Source of the DNA: Candidatus Sumerlaeota bacterium
Lineage (GTDB): Bacteria > Sumerlaeota > Sumerlaeia > JAFGJS01
DNA: 64,000 bases
Assembly (NCBI GenBank): GCA_016928995.1
Contig: JAFGJS010000065.1
Coordinates: 17,079-81,078, forward strand
Reading direction: 5' to 3'
The position numbers and the translations under genes were made by a program. The notes under the pieces were generated by a model, which saw only the letters and a list, made by a program, of their open reading frames with translations, had not been told where the DNA came from and ran no database searches. The first letter of the stretch is position 1, and each line of letters begins with the position of its first letter. Shown here one piece after another: positions 57,227 through 64,000 of the stretch.

Positions 57227-58210
57227 TCAATCGGCGTATCCGTCGGGATTTTTCTGACGCCAATCCCAGGCGTCCTGAATAATCTTTTCCAATTCGGGAA
57301 AGCGGGGCTTCCAACCGAGAACGTTGCGCGCTTTGTCCGCTGAAGCCACAAGCCGCGCCGGATCGCCGGGGCGCCGTCCGGTTTCCTCGGACTTGATTTC
57401 GAGACCGGTGATTTTGCGGGCGCATTCAATCACCTCGCGCACCGAGTAGCCGTTGCCGTTGCCCAGGTTGAAATAGTCGCTGGCGCCGCCCTTTTCAAGG
57501 CGCTGCAAGGCCAGCAGGTGCGCGTCGGCGAGATCCAGCACGTGAATGTAATCGCGGATGCAGGAGCCGTCCGGCGTGTCGTAATCATGGCCGAAAATCG
57601 AGATCGATTCGCGCTTGCCGACCGCCGCGTCAAGCACCAGCGGAATCAGGTGCGTTTCGGGCGAATGGTCCTCGCCGTATTCCTTGCTGGCGCCGGCGGC
57701 GTTGAAGTAGCGCAGGCAGACTGATTTAAGGCCGTAAGCGGCGTCGCAATCGCGCAGGAAGTACTCGAAGAACAGCTTGGTGCGTCCGTAGGGATTCGTC
57801 GGCTGGGTTTTGCTGTCCTCGGTGATCGGCACGCTCTCCGGCTCGCCATAGACGGCGGCCGTGGAGGAGAAGATGAAATTGCGGATGCCGGCGTTGAGGC
57901 AGGCTTCCACCAGCGCGACGCTCTGAGAAATGTTGTTGCGGTAGTAGGAGGCGGGCGCCTCGACCGATTCGCCGACAAGGCTCAACGCGCAGAAGTGCAT
58001 CACTGACTTGATGCCGTGCAGAGCGATGGTCTGGCTGAGCAGATCCATATCGCCGCAGTCGCCGTGGACGAATGTGGCTTTGGGATTAGCGGCGGAGCGA
58101 TGCCCGCGGCTGAGATTGTCAAGCACGACGACGTCGCGCCCTTCTTCGATGAGTTGTTCTACGACGACGCTGCCGATGTAACCTGCGCCGCCAGCCACTA
58201 AAATCGACAT
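57227..58210 (-). CDS. galE: UDP-glucose 4-epimerase
   Basis: 327 residues of the extended SDR family, giving UDP-galactose for polysaccharides. NAD-binding GGAGYIGS (7-14), VVLDNLSRGH, HFCALSLVGES, the SSTAAVYGE segment with catalytic Ser/Thr, and PYGRTKLFFEYFLRDC with the YxxxK catalytic pair. RYFNAAGASKEYGEDHSPET and the substrate loop DTPDGSCIRDYIHVLDLADA are GalE-type. Start at the ATG at 58210 (AAGGA about 10 nt upstream). First gene of a three-gene operon. The alpha-galactosidase at 14.8 kb releases galactose, but the two are not linked. Confidence 0.95.
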   Translation of the reverse strand: MSILVAGGAGYIGSVVVEQLIEEGRDVVVLDNLSRGHRSAANPKATFVHGDCGDMDLLSQTIALHGIKSVMHFCALSLVGESVEAPASYYRNNISQSVALVEACLNAGIRNFIFSSTAAVYGEPESVPITEDSKTQPTNPYGRTKLFFEYFLRDCDAAYGLKSVCLRYFNAAGASKEYGEDHSPETHLIPLVLDAAVGKRESISIFGHDYDTPDGSCIRDYIHVLDLADAHLLALQRLEKGGASDYFNLGNGNGYSVREVIECARKITGLEIKSEETGRRPGDPARLVASADKARNVLGWKPRFPELEKIIQDAWDWRQKNPDGYAD

Positions 58211-58382
58211 GGTGCGAATTCCTTTTCCTTATGATGAGAGCGGCGGCGCTGTCTGGCGCGCCTCGAATCATGCGGAGCGCGCCGTCTTGCCAAGCCGCGT
58301 TTCAGTGAGCGAGGCTGGCGAGTCGGGAGTCCAATTGCAAGCAAAAACAATCCCAGCGCCGCGAGAACCGAGTCTCGTCATT

Positions 58383-59921
58383 TTATTCGTTTGCTTTGAT
58401 GGGCAAACGAAAGAAAAACAGAGCGCCCTCGCCTTGCTTGCTTTCAAAATCGACCGTGCCGCCATGCATCTCCACAAATTTTTTGACGATCGTAAGTCCC
58501 AGGCCGATTCCGCGCGTGTTGAATTCATAGATGCCCGACGAATGATGCAGCACGTCGAAGGTGGAGAACAGCGGATCGAACACGTGCTGGCGGTCTTCCT
58601 CCGAGACGCCGACGCCGTTGTCGCGCACGGCGAATTCAATCCAATCCGTCCCGTGCCGGCGGATATAGAGTTGAACCATGCCATTATCGGGCGTGAATTT
58701 AATGGCGTTCATCAGCAGGTTGATCAGCGCGTCATAGATTTTATCCGCATCGGCCATGAATGGCGGAACGTCATCATCGACTTTGATTTCTATCGTTTGC
58801 GAACGCAGTTCAAGGAACATGCGCACTCCCTCGTGAACGCGCCGCGCCAGCGTACGCGGATTGACTGAGGCGCGAATGAGCGACCGCTCAAAATCGCCTT
58901 TATACGTGAATTTGAGCGATTGCATGGTCAGATGCTCCAGTTTATTCGCGGCTTTGATCGCGGCCTGCGCCATCTGCGCCAATTCGGGCCGGTCCTGCAA
59001 TTGCCGCTCGATGATGGCCAGCATGCCGCCGATGGTGGATACGGGCGTGCGCAGTTCATGCGAGGTTTGCGTGATGAAGGTCGACTTGAGTTTGTCCAGC
59101 GAACGCAACTCTTCGTTTTTCAGTTCCAGTTCGCGTTTAGCGGCTTCGAGCTCGGCGGTGCGCTCCAGCACGCGATGCTCCAGTTCGGCGTTGAGCGTGC
59201 GGATCTCCTGCTCGGCCTGCTTGCGCTTGGTGATGTCGCGCAAGGAGGCCAGCCAGCATTGCTGCTGGTTCCATTCGATCTCGACCACGTGCAATTCCAG
59301 CGAAACTTGGGAGCCGTCCGAACGCTGAATCTCGAGTTCCGTGGAGGCGTCAGGCGCCACCTGAAAATCCAGCGGCTTATCCAGCATGTCTTCATAGGAG
59401 CGTTCAAAAAGCCGCTCCGCGGCGGGATTGACGAAGCGCACCACTCCGTCATGGCCGACGATCAGGATGCCGTCGGCGTTTTTCAAAATGATGCGGCGAA
59501 GGCGGCGCTCGCTTTGATTGAGCTGCTTGCGAAGTTTGTGGCGCTCCAGCGCATAATGGATCGCTCGCGCCGCGATCCGGCCGTCCAACTGGTTTTTCGA
59601 GAGGAAGTCCTGAGCGCCTTCGCGGACAGCGGAGTAGGCGATCTCATCGTTGTCCATGCCGGTCAGCACGACGCACGGCGTGTCGGGGAATTGCTCATGC
59701 AGCGTGAGGAAAGTTTGCAGCCCGTGGCTATCGGGAAGAGATAAATCAAGCAACACCAAGTCCGCGGGGATTTCACGCAGCTGGTTCAGCGCATGTTCAA
59801 GCCGGGGCGCGGTGCGAAGTTCAAAGGCGCCGTGTTCTGTCTCCGCCAGCATGATTTCCATCAGTCTGGCGTCGCCGGGATTATCCTCCACGAGCAGCAA
59901 TTTCAGGGGATGCTGGATCAT
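58383..59921 (-). CDS. Hybrid receiver - PAS - histidine kinase
   Basis: 512 residues from the ATG at 59921 (GAGGAA 9 nt upstream); an ATG at 59966 is possible but has poor spacing. An N-terminal response-regulator receiver (about 6-130; LLVEDNPGD, phospho-Asp in LVLLDLSLPDSHG) is followed by PAS (VNPAAERLFERSYEDML) and a coiled-coil, then HisKA (H-box TQTSHELRTPV) and HATPase (N-box NLLMNAIKFTP, G1 DNGVGVSEED, G2 GIGLGLTIVKKFVEMHGG). The receiver at the N-terminus rather than the C-terminus is a less common order and suggests it is an acceptor from another kinase. Last gene of a three-gene cluster. Confidence 0.9.
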   Translation of the reverse strand: MIQHPLKLLLVEDNPGDARLMEIMLAETEHGAFELRTAPRLEHALNQLREIPADLVLLDLSLPDSHGLQTFLTLHEQFPDTPCVVLTGMDNDEIAYSAVREGAQDFLSKNQLDGRIAARAIHYALERHKLRKQLNQSERRLRRIILKNADGILIVGHDGVVRFVNPAAERLFERSYEDMLDKPLDFQVAPDASTELEIQRSDGSQVSLELHVVEIEWNQQQCWLASLRDITKRKQAEQEIRTLNAELEHRVLERTAELEAAKRELELKNEELRSLDKLKSTFITQTSHELRTPVSTIGGMLAIIERQLQDRPELAQMAQAAIKAANKLEHLTMQSLKFTYKGDFERSLIRASVNPRTLARRVHEGVRMFLELRSQTIEIKVDDDVPPFMADADKIYDALINLLMNAIKFTPDNGMVQLYIRRHGTDWIEFAVRDNGVGVSEEDRQHVFDPLFSTFDVLHHSSGIYEFNTRGIGLGLTIVKKFVEMHGGTVDFESKQGEGALFFFRLPIKANE

Positions 59922-59979
59922 TTCATACGTTTCCTCGATCAATGGCGCCGGTGCGCCGCTTGACATGCTCCCGTGATAT

Positions 59980-62268
59980 TTAAACGGTATTCACCGGCAA
60001 AGTAAAGAAGAATGCTGAGCCCTTTCCTGGCTCGGATTCCACCCAGATGCGCCCGCCATGACGCAAGACGATGCGCTGGCACAGCGCGAGACCGATGCCT
60101 GTTCCTTCGTATTCTTCCCGGCTGTGCAAGCGTTGGAAGATCTGGAAAATCCGCTCACGGGCGTCGAGCGCGATGCCGATGCCGTTGTCCCGGACGCAAA
60201 AGCGCCATCCACCGCCGCTTTCGGATGCTTCGATGCGGATTTCCGGCGTGTTTTCACCGCGGAACTTGATGGCGTTGGCCAGCAGGTTCTGAAACAGCTG
60301 GGTGAGCTGCGATGGATCCGCCAGCAGCGTGGGGAGGCTGTCCAGTTCTATGCGGGCCTGACTCTCCTCGATAGCCAGGTGCAGATTGTCCATCGCGGCT
60401 TGCACGATCTGCCCGCAGTCGACGGACTCGAATTCGCCTCCGCGCGTGCCGACCCGCGAGTATGCCAGCAGGTCGTTGATCAATCGCTGCATCCGGATGG
60501 CGCCGTCCACGGCGAAAGTGATATACTCATCGGCTTCGGCGTCCAGTTTGCCGTGGTAGCGGCGCTGCAGCAGTTGGATGAAGCTCGTCATCATGCGCAA
60601 CGGCTCCTGCAAGTCGTGCGAAGCGATATAGGCGAATTGCTCGAGTTCCGCGTTCGAACGTTGCAATTCCTCCGCTGTCTGGATCAACCGCTGCTCGATC
60701 TGTTTGCGTTCGGTGATGTCGTAGATGATGCCCACAAGACCAACGATTTCATTGTCTTTGTTGCGCAACGGGGCCTTGGTGATCAGCGTATGGTGATTGT
60801 GCATGCCCGGATTGACCTGAATGCGCTCGACATTGATCAGCGGCTCGCCCGTGCTCATCACACGTTCGTCATCTTCCAAGGCGACTTTTGCAGCTTCTCC
60901 GGGATGCAGGTCCATCGCCGTGCGCCCCAGCGCTTGCCGGGTGCTTTCCAGTCCGAGAAGATGCATCTGACTGCGATTGATTAAGTTATAACGGCTGTTG
61001 CGGTCTTTGACCACAATGCCGCAGGGCAGGTTTTCGATCAACGTGCGCAGCCGGTTGCGCTCGTCGGAAAGAATTCGGGCGGCGCGGAGCCGCTGCCGGA
61101 CTTCCTGGCGCAGGGCGGTGTTCGCTTTTCTCAATTGCTCGGTGCGCTGTTGCACGCGCCGTTCCAATTCCTCTCCGTATTCCGTCAATGTCTGAGCCAT
61201 GATGTTGAACGAGTCGGCCAGACTGCCGATTTCATTCGCGCTGTCGATGTTCACTCGCAGGTTCGTCTCTCCAGAAGCGATGCGATGGGCCGTTTGCGTC
61301 AGCCGGATGAGCGGAAGAGTCAAGGATCGGCTGACCGCCAGCGCCACAAGCAGCGTGCAGAGAGAGACGAGAATGAAGATCTGCATCATGCCGTTGGCCA
61401 GCATTTTGGCTTCGTTCAGCGCTTCGTCGCGGTCGATTTTCACAACCAGAGCCCAGCCGGCGGAGCGGATCAAGCGGGTGGAAGCCAGCACGCGCTTGCC
61501 CCGGTAATCGGTCCAATCGGAATTCTGTATCGTGTCGGGATCAAAGGCGAACATCAAGGGCGAGGAGCTGGTCAAGTGTATCGTTCGATTCAATGTGGCG
61601 TCCGGATCGAAGCGTGTGGGAGCGAGCAGCTCCGCGCTGGAATGATCCGGCGTCCTGCGAGCTAGCAAAATCTCGCCGGTCACACCTAAGCCGGAATAGT
61701 CATCGGTCAATGCCTGCAGGTCATCGGCCTGCATCAGCAGCTTCAGGCTGCCCAATGGGCGTTCCAGATTATAATACAGCGGCTCATCGAATTGGATCAG
61801 CAGCCGTCTATCCTGATCGCGATACAATCGATCGATATGCAGCATGCCCTCATCCAATGGTTTTTGTTTCTCTTCCACCATGCTTCCAACGCGCTCTGGA
61901 CGCGTTGACGCCACGACTTTCCCTTCCGGCGAAATAATCTCCAGCGCCACCAGTTCATCCGATACGGCCACGACTTCTTCCAGCATGAATGCGACTTTTT
62001 CCGCCGCCTCGACATCTCCCAGATACAACATCCAATTCAAGTTTTCCAGCAACGCCGGATTGTTGGCGAGTTGCTGCGCTTGCTCAGTGTATTCCTGCAG
62101 CAGTTTTTCAATGCCATGTTCTTCGAGCGCGGCCACGGTGTCCAGCCGCGTTCTAGTCTGACGGATGAAGGCGTCGCGCGCGTCGATATAAGTCAAGATG
62201 CTGCCCAGCACCAGCGGACCTAAAGCCAGCCCGAGAAAAATCAGCGTTAATTTGTGTGATATTTTCAT
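59980..62268 (-). CDS. Membrane sensor histidine kinase: dCache-type sensor, HAMP, PAS, HisKA, HATPase
   Basis: 762 residues. Transmembrane helix 1 (LIFLGLALGPLVLGSILTYI), a periplasmic double-Cache-like domain (about 30-285), helix 2 (IFILVSLCTLLVALAVS), HAMP (SRSLTLPLIRLTQTAHRIAS), a coiled coil (ERRVQQRTEQLRKANTALRQ), PAS (NLPCGIVVKDRNSRYNLIN, ending YDITERKQIEQ), H-box YIASHDLQEPLRMMTSFIQL (the phytochrome-like type) and a HATPase (LFQNLLANAIKFRGE; DNGIGIALDARERIFQIFQR; GTGIGLALCQRI). It senses an unknown external ligand. It precedes the hybrid kinase by 58 nt and follows the receiver gene by 26 nt, so the three are one operon. Confidence 0.93.
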   Translation of the reverse strand: MKISHKLTLIFLGLALGPLVLGSILTYIDARDAFIRQTRTRLDTVAALEEHGIEKLLQEYTEQAQQLANNPALLENLNWMLYLGDVEAAEKVAFMLEEVVAVSDELVALEIISPEGKVVASTRPERVGSMVEEKQKPLDEGMLHIDRLYRDQDRRLLIQFDEPLYYNLERPLGSLKLLMQADDLQALTDDYSGLGVTGEILLARRTPDHSSAELLAPTRFDPDATLNRTIHLTSSSPLMFAFDPDTIQNSDWTDYRGKRVLASTRLIRSAGWALVVKIDRDEALNEAKMLANGMMQIFILVSLCTLLVALAVSRSLTLPLIRLTQTAHRIASGETNLRVNIDSANEIGSLADSFNIMAQTLTEYGEELERRVQQRTEQLRKANTALRQEVRQRLRAARILSDERNRLRTLIENLPCGIVVKDRNSRYNLINRSQMHLLGLESTRQALGRTAMDLHPGEAAKVALEDDERVMSTGEPLINVERIQVNPGMHNHHTLITKAPLRNKDNEIVGLVGIIYDITERKQIEQRLIQTAEELQRSNAELEQFAYIASHDLQEPLRMMTSFIQLLQRRYHGKLDAEADEYITFAVDGAIRMQRLINDLLAYSRVGTRGGEFESVDCGQIVQAAMDNLHLAIEESQARIELDSLPTLLADPSQLTQLFQNLLANAIKFRGENTPEIRIEASESGGGWRFCVRDNGIGIALDARERIFQIFQRLHSREEYEGTGIGLALCQRIVLRHGGRIWVESEPGKGSAFFFTLPVNTV

Positions 62269-62294
62269 GTCGAATCGTTATTCCGGATCTGCAG

Positions 62295-62753
62295 TCACAC
62301 AGGATCCGGTTTGGGGGGCAGTTTCACGATTGAAAACCAGAAATCCTCGATCGATCGAACGATGTGCATGAACTGATCAAACTCCACCGGTTTGGTGATG
62401 TAGCAATTGCAATGCAAATTGTACGAACGGAGGATGTCCTCCTCGGCCTTGGAAGTCGTCAGCACAACCACAGGGATCGCCTTGAGCGCCGGATCGCGCT
62501 TGATCTGCGCCAACGCCTCGCGGCCGTCCATTTTGGGCATGTTCAGATCGAGCAGGATGATGTCCGGCCGGGGCATCTCGCTGAACGGCGGCTTGCGGCG
62601 CAGCATGTCCATCGCCTGCCGCCCGTCCTTCGCCACCAGCAGGTCGATCGCCATCTTGCCTTCGCGCAGGGCTTCCTGGGTCAGGCGCACGTCCGCCGGA
62701 TTGTCCTCGACCAATAAAATAATGAGCGGATTGCCCCGCTTGGCGGCTGACAT
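62295..62753 (-). CDS. Single-domain response regulator (Rcp1-like)
   Basis: 152 residues, receiver domain only. LLVEDNPADVRLTQEAL, phospho-Asp in DIILLDLNMPKMDG, the Thr in VVVLTTSKAEEDIL and the Lys in YITKPVEFDQF are all present, with an insertion typical of Rcp1-type regulators that partner phytochrome-like kinases (FSEMPRPDIILLD). GGGGAG 6 nt before the ATG at 62753 supports the start. It is the first gene of the cluster and the expected partner of the downstream membrane kinase; output by protein contact or phosphorelay. Confidence 0.93.
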   Translation of the reverse strand: MSAAKRGNPLIILLVEDNPADVRLTQEALREGKMAIDLLVAKDGRQAMDMLRRKPPFSEMPRPDIILLDLNMPKMDGREALAQIKRDPALKAIPVVVLTTSKAEEDILRSYNLHCNCYITKPVEFDQFMHIVRSIEDFWFSIVKLPPKPDPV

Positions 62754-63089
62754 CGGACGCTCCCCGGTATAGCGCGATCACTGCTTTACACAATAGTTAT
62801 CCAAAGCATCCGGGAAAATCAATTTCTTTAACTGCAATTTACGGGAATTCGCCCGGCCCGCAGGATCTTCTCAAAGTCAGCGTGAAATCGTAGCGCCGCC
62901 GTCCCGGCGGCTTGTCTTGCCGGCGAGACGCTGGCGCTACAATCGTCCGAAACTTTACTTTGAGAAGATCCTGGAACTGCCCGGACGAAGCGCCGCATTC
63001 GCTTGACAAGCTTGGCTTGGCGTCGCATGGTGCCCTTTGCCTGTGCATCAAACAGGCCCTTTTCATTTTAATTGCGGAGATCAGGAACG
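62754..63089. other. 336-bp divergent intergenic region with MITE-like element
   Basis: Between the response regulator (minus) and lptB (plus). No gene is seen. It holds the 113-bp element described separately; the remainder is AT-rich with the lptB ribosome site near the end. Confidence 0.5.
62861..62973. mobile_element. MITE-like element with 17-bp terminal inverted repeats (family F)
   Basis: CAGGATCTTCTCAAAGT (62861-62877) and its exact complement (62957-62973) bound 113 bp. Inside, TAGCGCC and GGCGCTA arms and CCGGCGG/GCCGGCG stems form a nested hairpin. No transposase, no clear target duplication, and only one copy is seen here, so the mobile reading is inference. Confidence 0.4.
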
Positions 63090-63887
63090 TTGACGGAGCC
63101 TACAACAGCGCAGGTCGATCATGATGTGAGCGACGAAAAATCGCTTTCGAGATTATATACGGACGAGCTGGTCAAGGAATACGGCGGCCGGCGTGTCGTG
63201 AACAAGGTCAGCATCGAAGTGCGTCAGGGCGAGATCGTCGGTCTGCTGGGCCGCAACGGCGCGGGCAAGACGACCACCTTCAACATGATCGTGGGCATCA
63301 CGCGCCCCAATGGTGGCAAGGTCTGCTTCGACGACGTGGACATGTCCGACATGCCGATCCATCGCCGCGCGCGGCTCGGGATCGGCTACCTGGCGCAGGA
63401 CACCTCCGTTTTCCGCAAGCTCTCCGTGGAGCAGAACATCCGCGCCATCGCCGAGGTGCTGCCGAACATGAGCGAAGAGGAGAAGGAGCAGCGGGTCGAG
63501 CTGCTGCTGGAGGAACTCGGCATCGCGCGCCTGCGCAACAGCATCGCCTACACCCTCTCCGGCGGCGAGCGGCGCCGCACCGAAATCGCCCGGGCGCTGA
63601 TGCCCAAGCCGAAATTCATCCTGCTCGACGAGCCGTTTTCCGGCGTCGATCCCAAGGCCGTCGAGGAGATTCAGAGCATCATCCGGCAAATGCGCGACCG
63701 CGGCCTGGGCATCCTGATCACCGACCACAACGTGCGCGAGACGCTCACCGTCACGCAGCGCGCCTACATTATTGATGAGGGCAACGTCCTCGTCAGCGGC
63801 ACGTCCGAGGAGCTCGTCAACGACGAAAAAGCCCGCCAGATCTACCTCGGCGAAAAATTCTACATCCAACTCGACCAAGACCGCTAG
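63090..63887 (+). CDS. lptB: LPS export ABC transporter ATP-binding protein
   Basis: 265 residues from a TTG at 63090 (GGAG 10 nt upstream); a GTG at 63126 is possible. ABC ATPase motifs: Walker A GLLGRNGAGKTTT, Q-loop GYLAQDTSVFRKLSVEQNI, signature LSGGERRRTEIARAL, Walker B KFILLDEPFSGVDPKAV and H-loop ILITDHNVRETL. The Q-loop region, the GVDPKAV segment and the NDEKARQIYLGEKF end match LptB of the Lpt bridge that moves LPS to the outer membrane. It is the best evidence in the window for an LPS-bearing outer membrane. lptC, lptA and rpoN, often neighbours, would be outside the window or unlinked. Confidence 0.94.
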   Translation: MTEPTTAQVDHDVSDEKSLSRLYTDELVKEYGGRRVVNKVSIEVRQGEIVGLLGRNGAGKTTTFNMIVGITRPNGGKVCFDDVDMSDMPIHRRARLGIGYLAQDTSVFRKLSVEQNIRAIAEVLPNMSEEEKEQRVELLLEELGIARLRNSIAYTLSGGERRRTEIARALMPKPKFILLDEPFSGVDPKAVEEIQSIIRQMRDRGLGILITDHNVRETLTVTQRAYIIDEGNVLVSGTSEELVNDEKARQIYLGEKFYIQLDQDR

Positions 63888-64000
63888 ACTTTCTGGAAGT
63901 TTTTTTCTCAAACGCTAGGGCGTGTCGTCAATTAATCTTGACGCCGTGATCGTCCTTGGCGACAATTTTGTATACATTGCTCAAGCTCCTGCTCTTGTTG

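Overview
The window is one contiguous piece of a bacterial chromosome: about 50 genes on both strands, no rRNA, tRNA, prophage, transposase or CRISPR array. The complement points to a Gram-negative (diderm), rod-shaped, heterotrophic bacterium: an LptB-type LPS-export ATPase, an MreB, a lipoprotein with a lipobox, type-II-secretion-like pseudopilins, many membrane glycosyltransferases and peptidoglycan-sugar salvage. DUF6785/DUF6784 membrane proteins, FecR fusions, pseudopilin-domain proteins ending in a YDPTNG motif and hairpin repeats built on CACAAAG/GCAGAG units are what I would expect from uncultured PVC/FCB-neighbour lineages (for example Sumerlaeota, Hydrogenedentota, Planctomycetota or Lentisphaerae relatives). 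The phylum is inference; no marker here settles it.

Layout. 1-3 kb: a truncated M28-type peptidase behind a DUF6785/6784 membrane protein. 3-8.3 kb: a fused amino-sugar kinase/MurQ etherase, lepA, and a convergent B12-binding radical SAM gene. 8.3-11 kb: AT-rich accessory DNA with a membrane protein of unknown role, pyrF, a small zinc-ribbon membrane protein and a frameshifted small membrane gene, among repeats. 11-21.8 kb: dnaE, a secreted GH27 alpha-galactosidase, a FecR/pseudopilin-domain protein, a fructosamine-kinase-family gene, ilvA and convergent mreB. 22-28 kb: two glycosyltransferases, a true pseudopilin, a pseudopilin-like membrane protein and an ABC-2-type membrane protein. 28.5-41 kb: eno, a dcm/vsr pair, ruvA, rsmE, glyS, a methyltransferase that looks inserted behind glyS, MFS and EamA transporters, dapD, a second methyltransferase and an orphan HsdR-N-type nuclease domain. 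41-46 kb (minus strand): pyrD, a pseudopilin-like protein, a decayed SLC13 permease and a TPR protein. 46.5-51.6 kb: three poorly known proteins and a GT39-type glycosyltransferase. 52-63 kb: a PAS-PP2C phosphatase behind a structured leader, a transglutaminase-like membrane protein, the galE/lipoprotein/M20 operon and a three-gene two-component cluster. The window ends with lptB.

Co-working genes. pyrF and pyrD serve UMP synthesis; dapD serves lysine/diaminopimelate synthesis; ilvA isoleucine. The kinase/MurQ fusion, mreB and dapD bear on the cell wall. The two HKs and the stand-alone receiver (58.4-62.8 kb) lie in the same gene neighbourhood as the PP2C phosphatase at 52 kb. Dcm and Vsr form the usual methylase/mismatch-repair pair.

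The most notable items are: (i) a methyltransferase flanked by two near-identical copies of the glyS 3' end; (ii) a roughly 170-nt leader upstream of the PAS-PP2C gene in which one segment can pair with either of two partners; (iii) two broken genes (SLC13 permease, small membrane protein); (iv) pseudopilin domains carried on ordinary membrane anchors; and (v) at least six families of dispersed inverted repeats, two of which have entered coding sequence. Start sites and functions are from reading alone; no database search was run.
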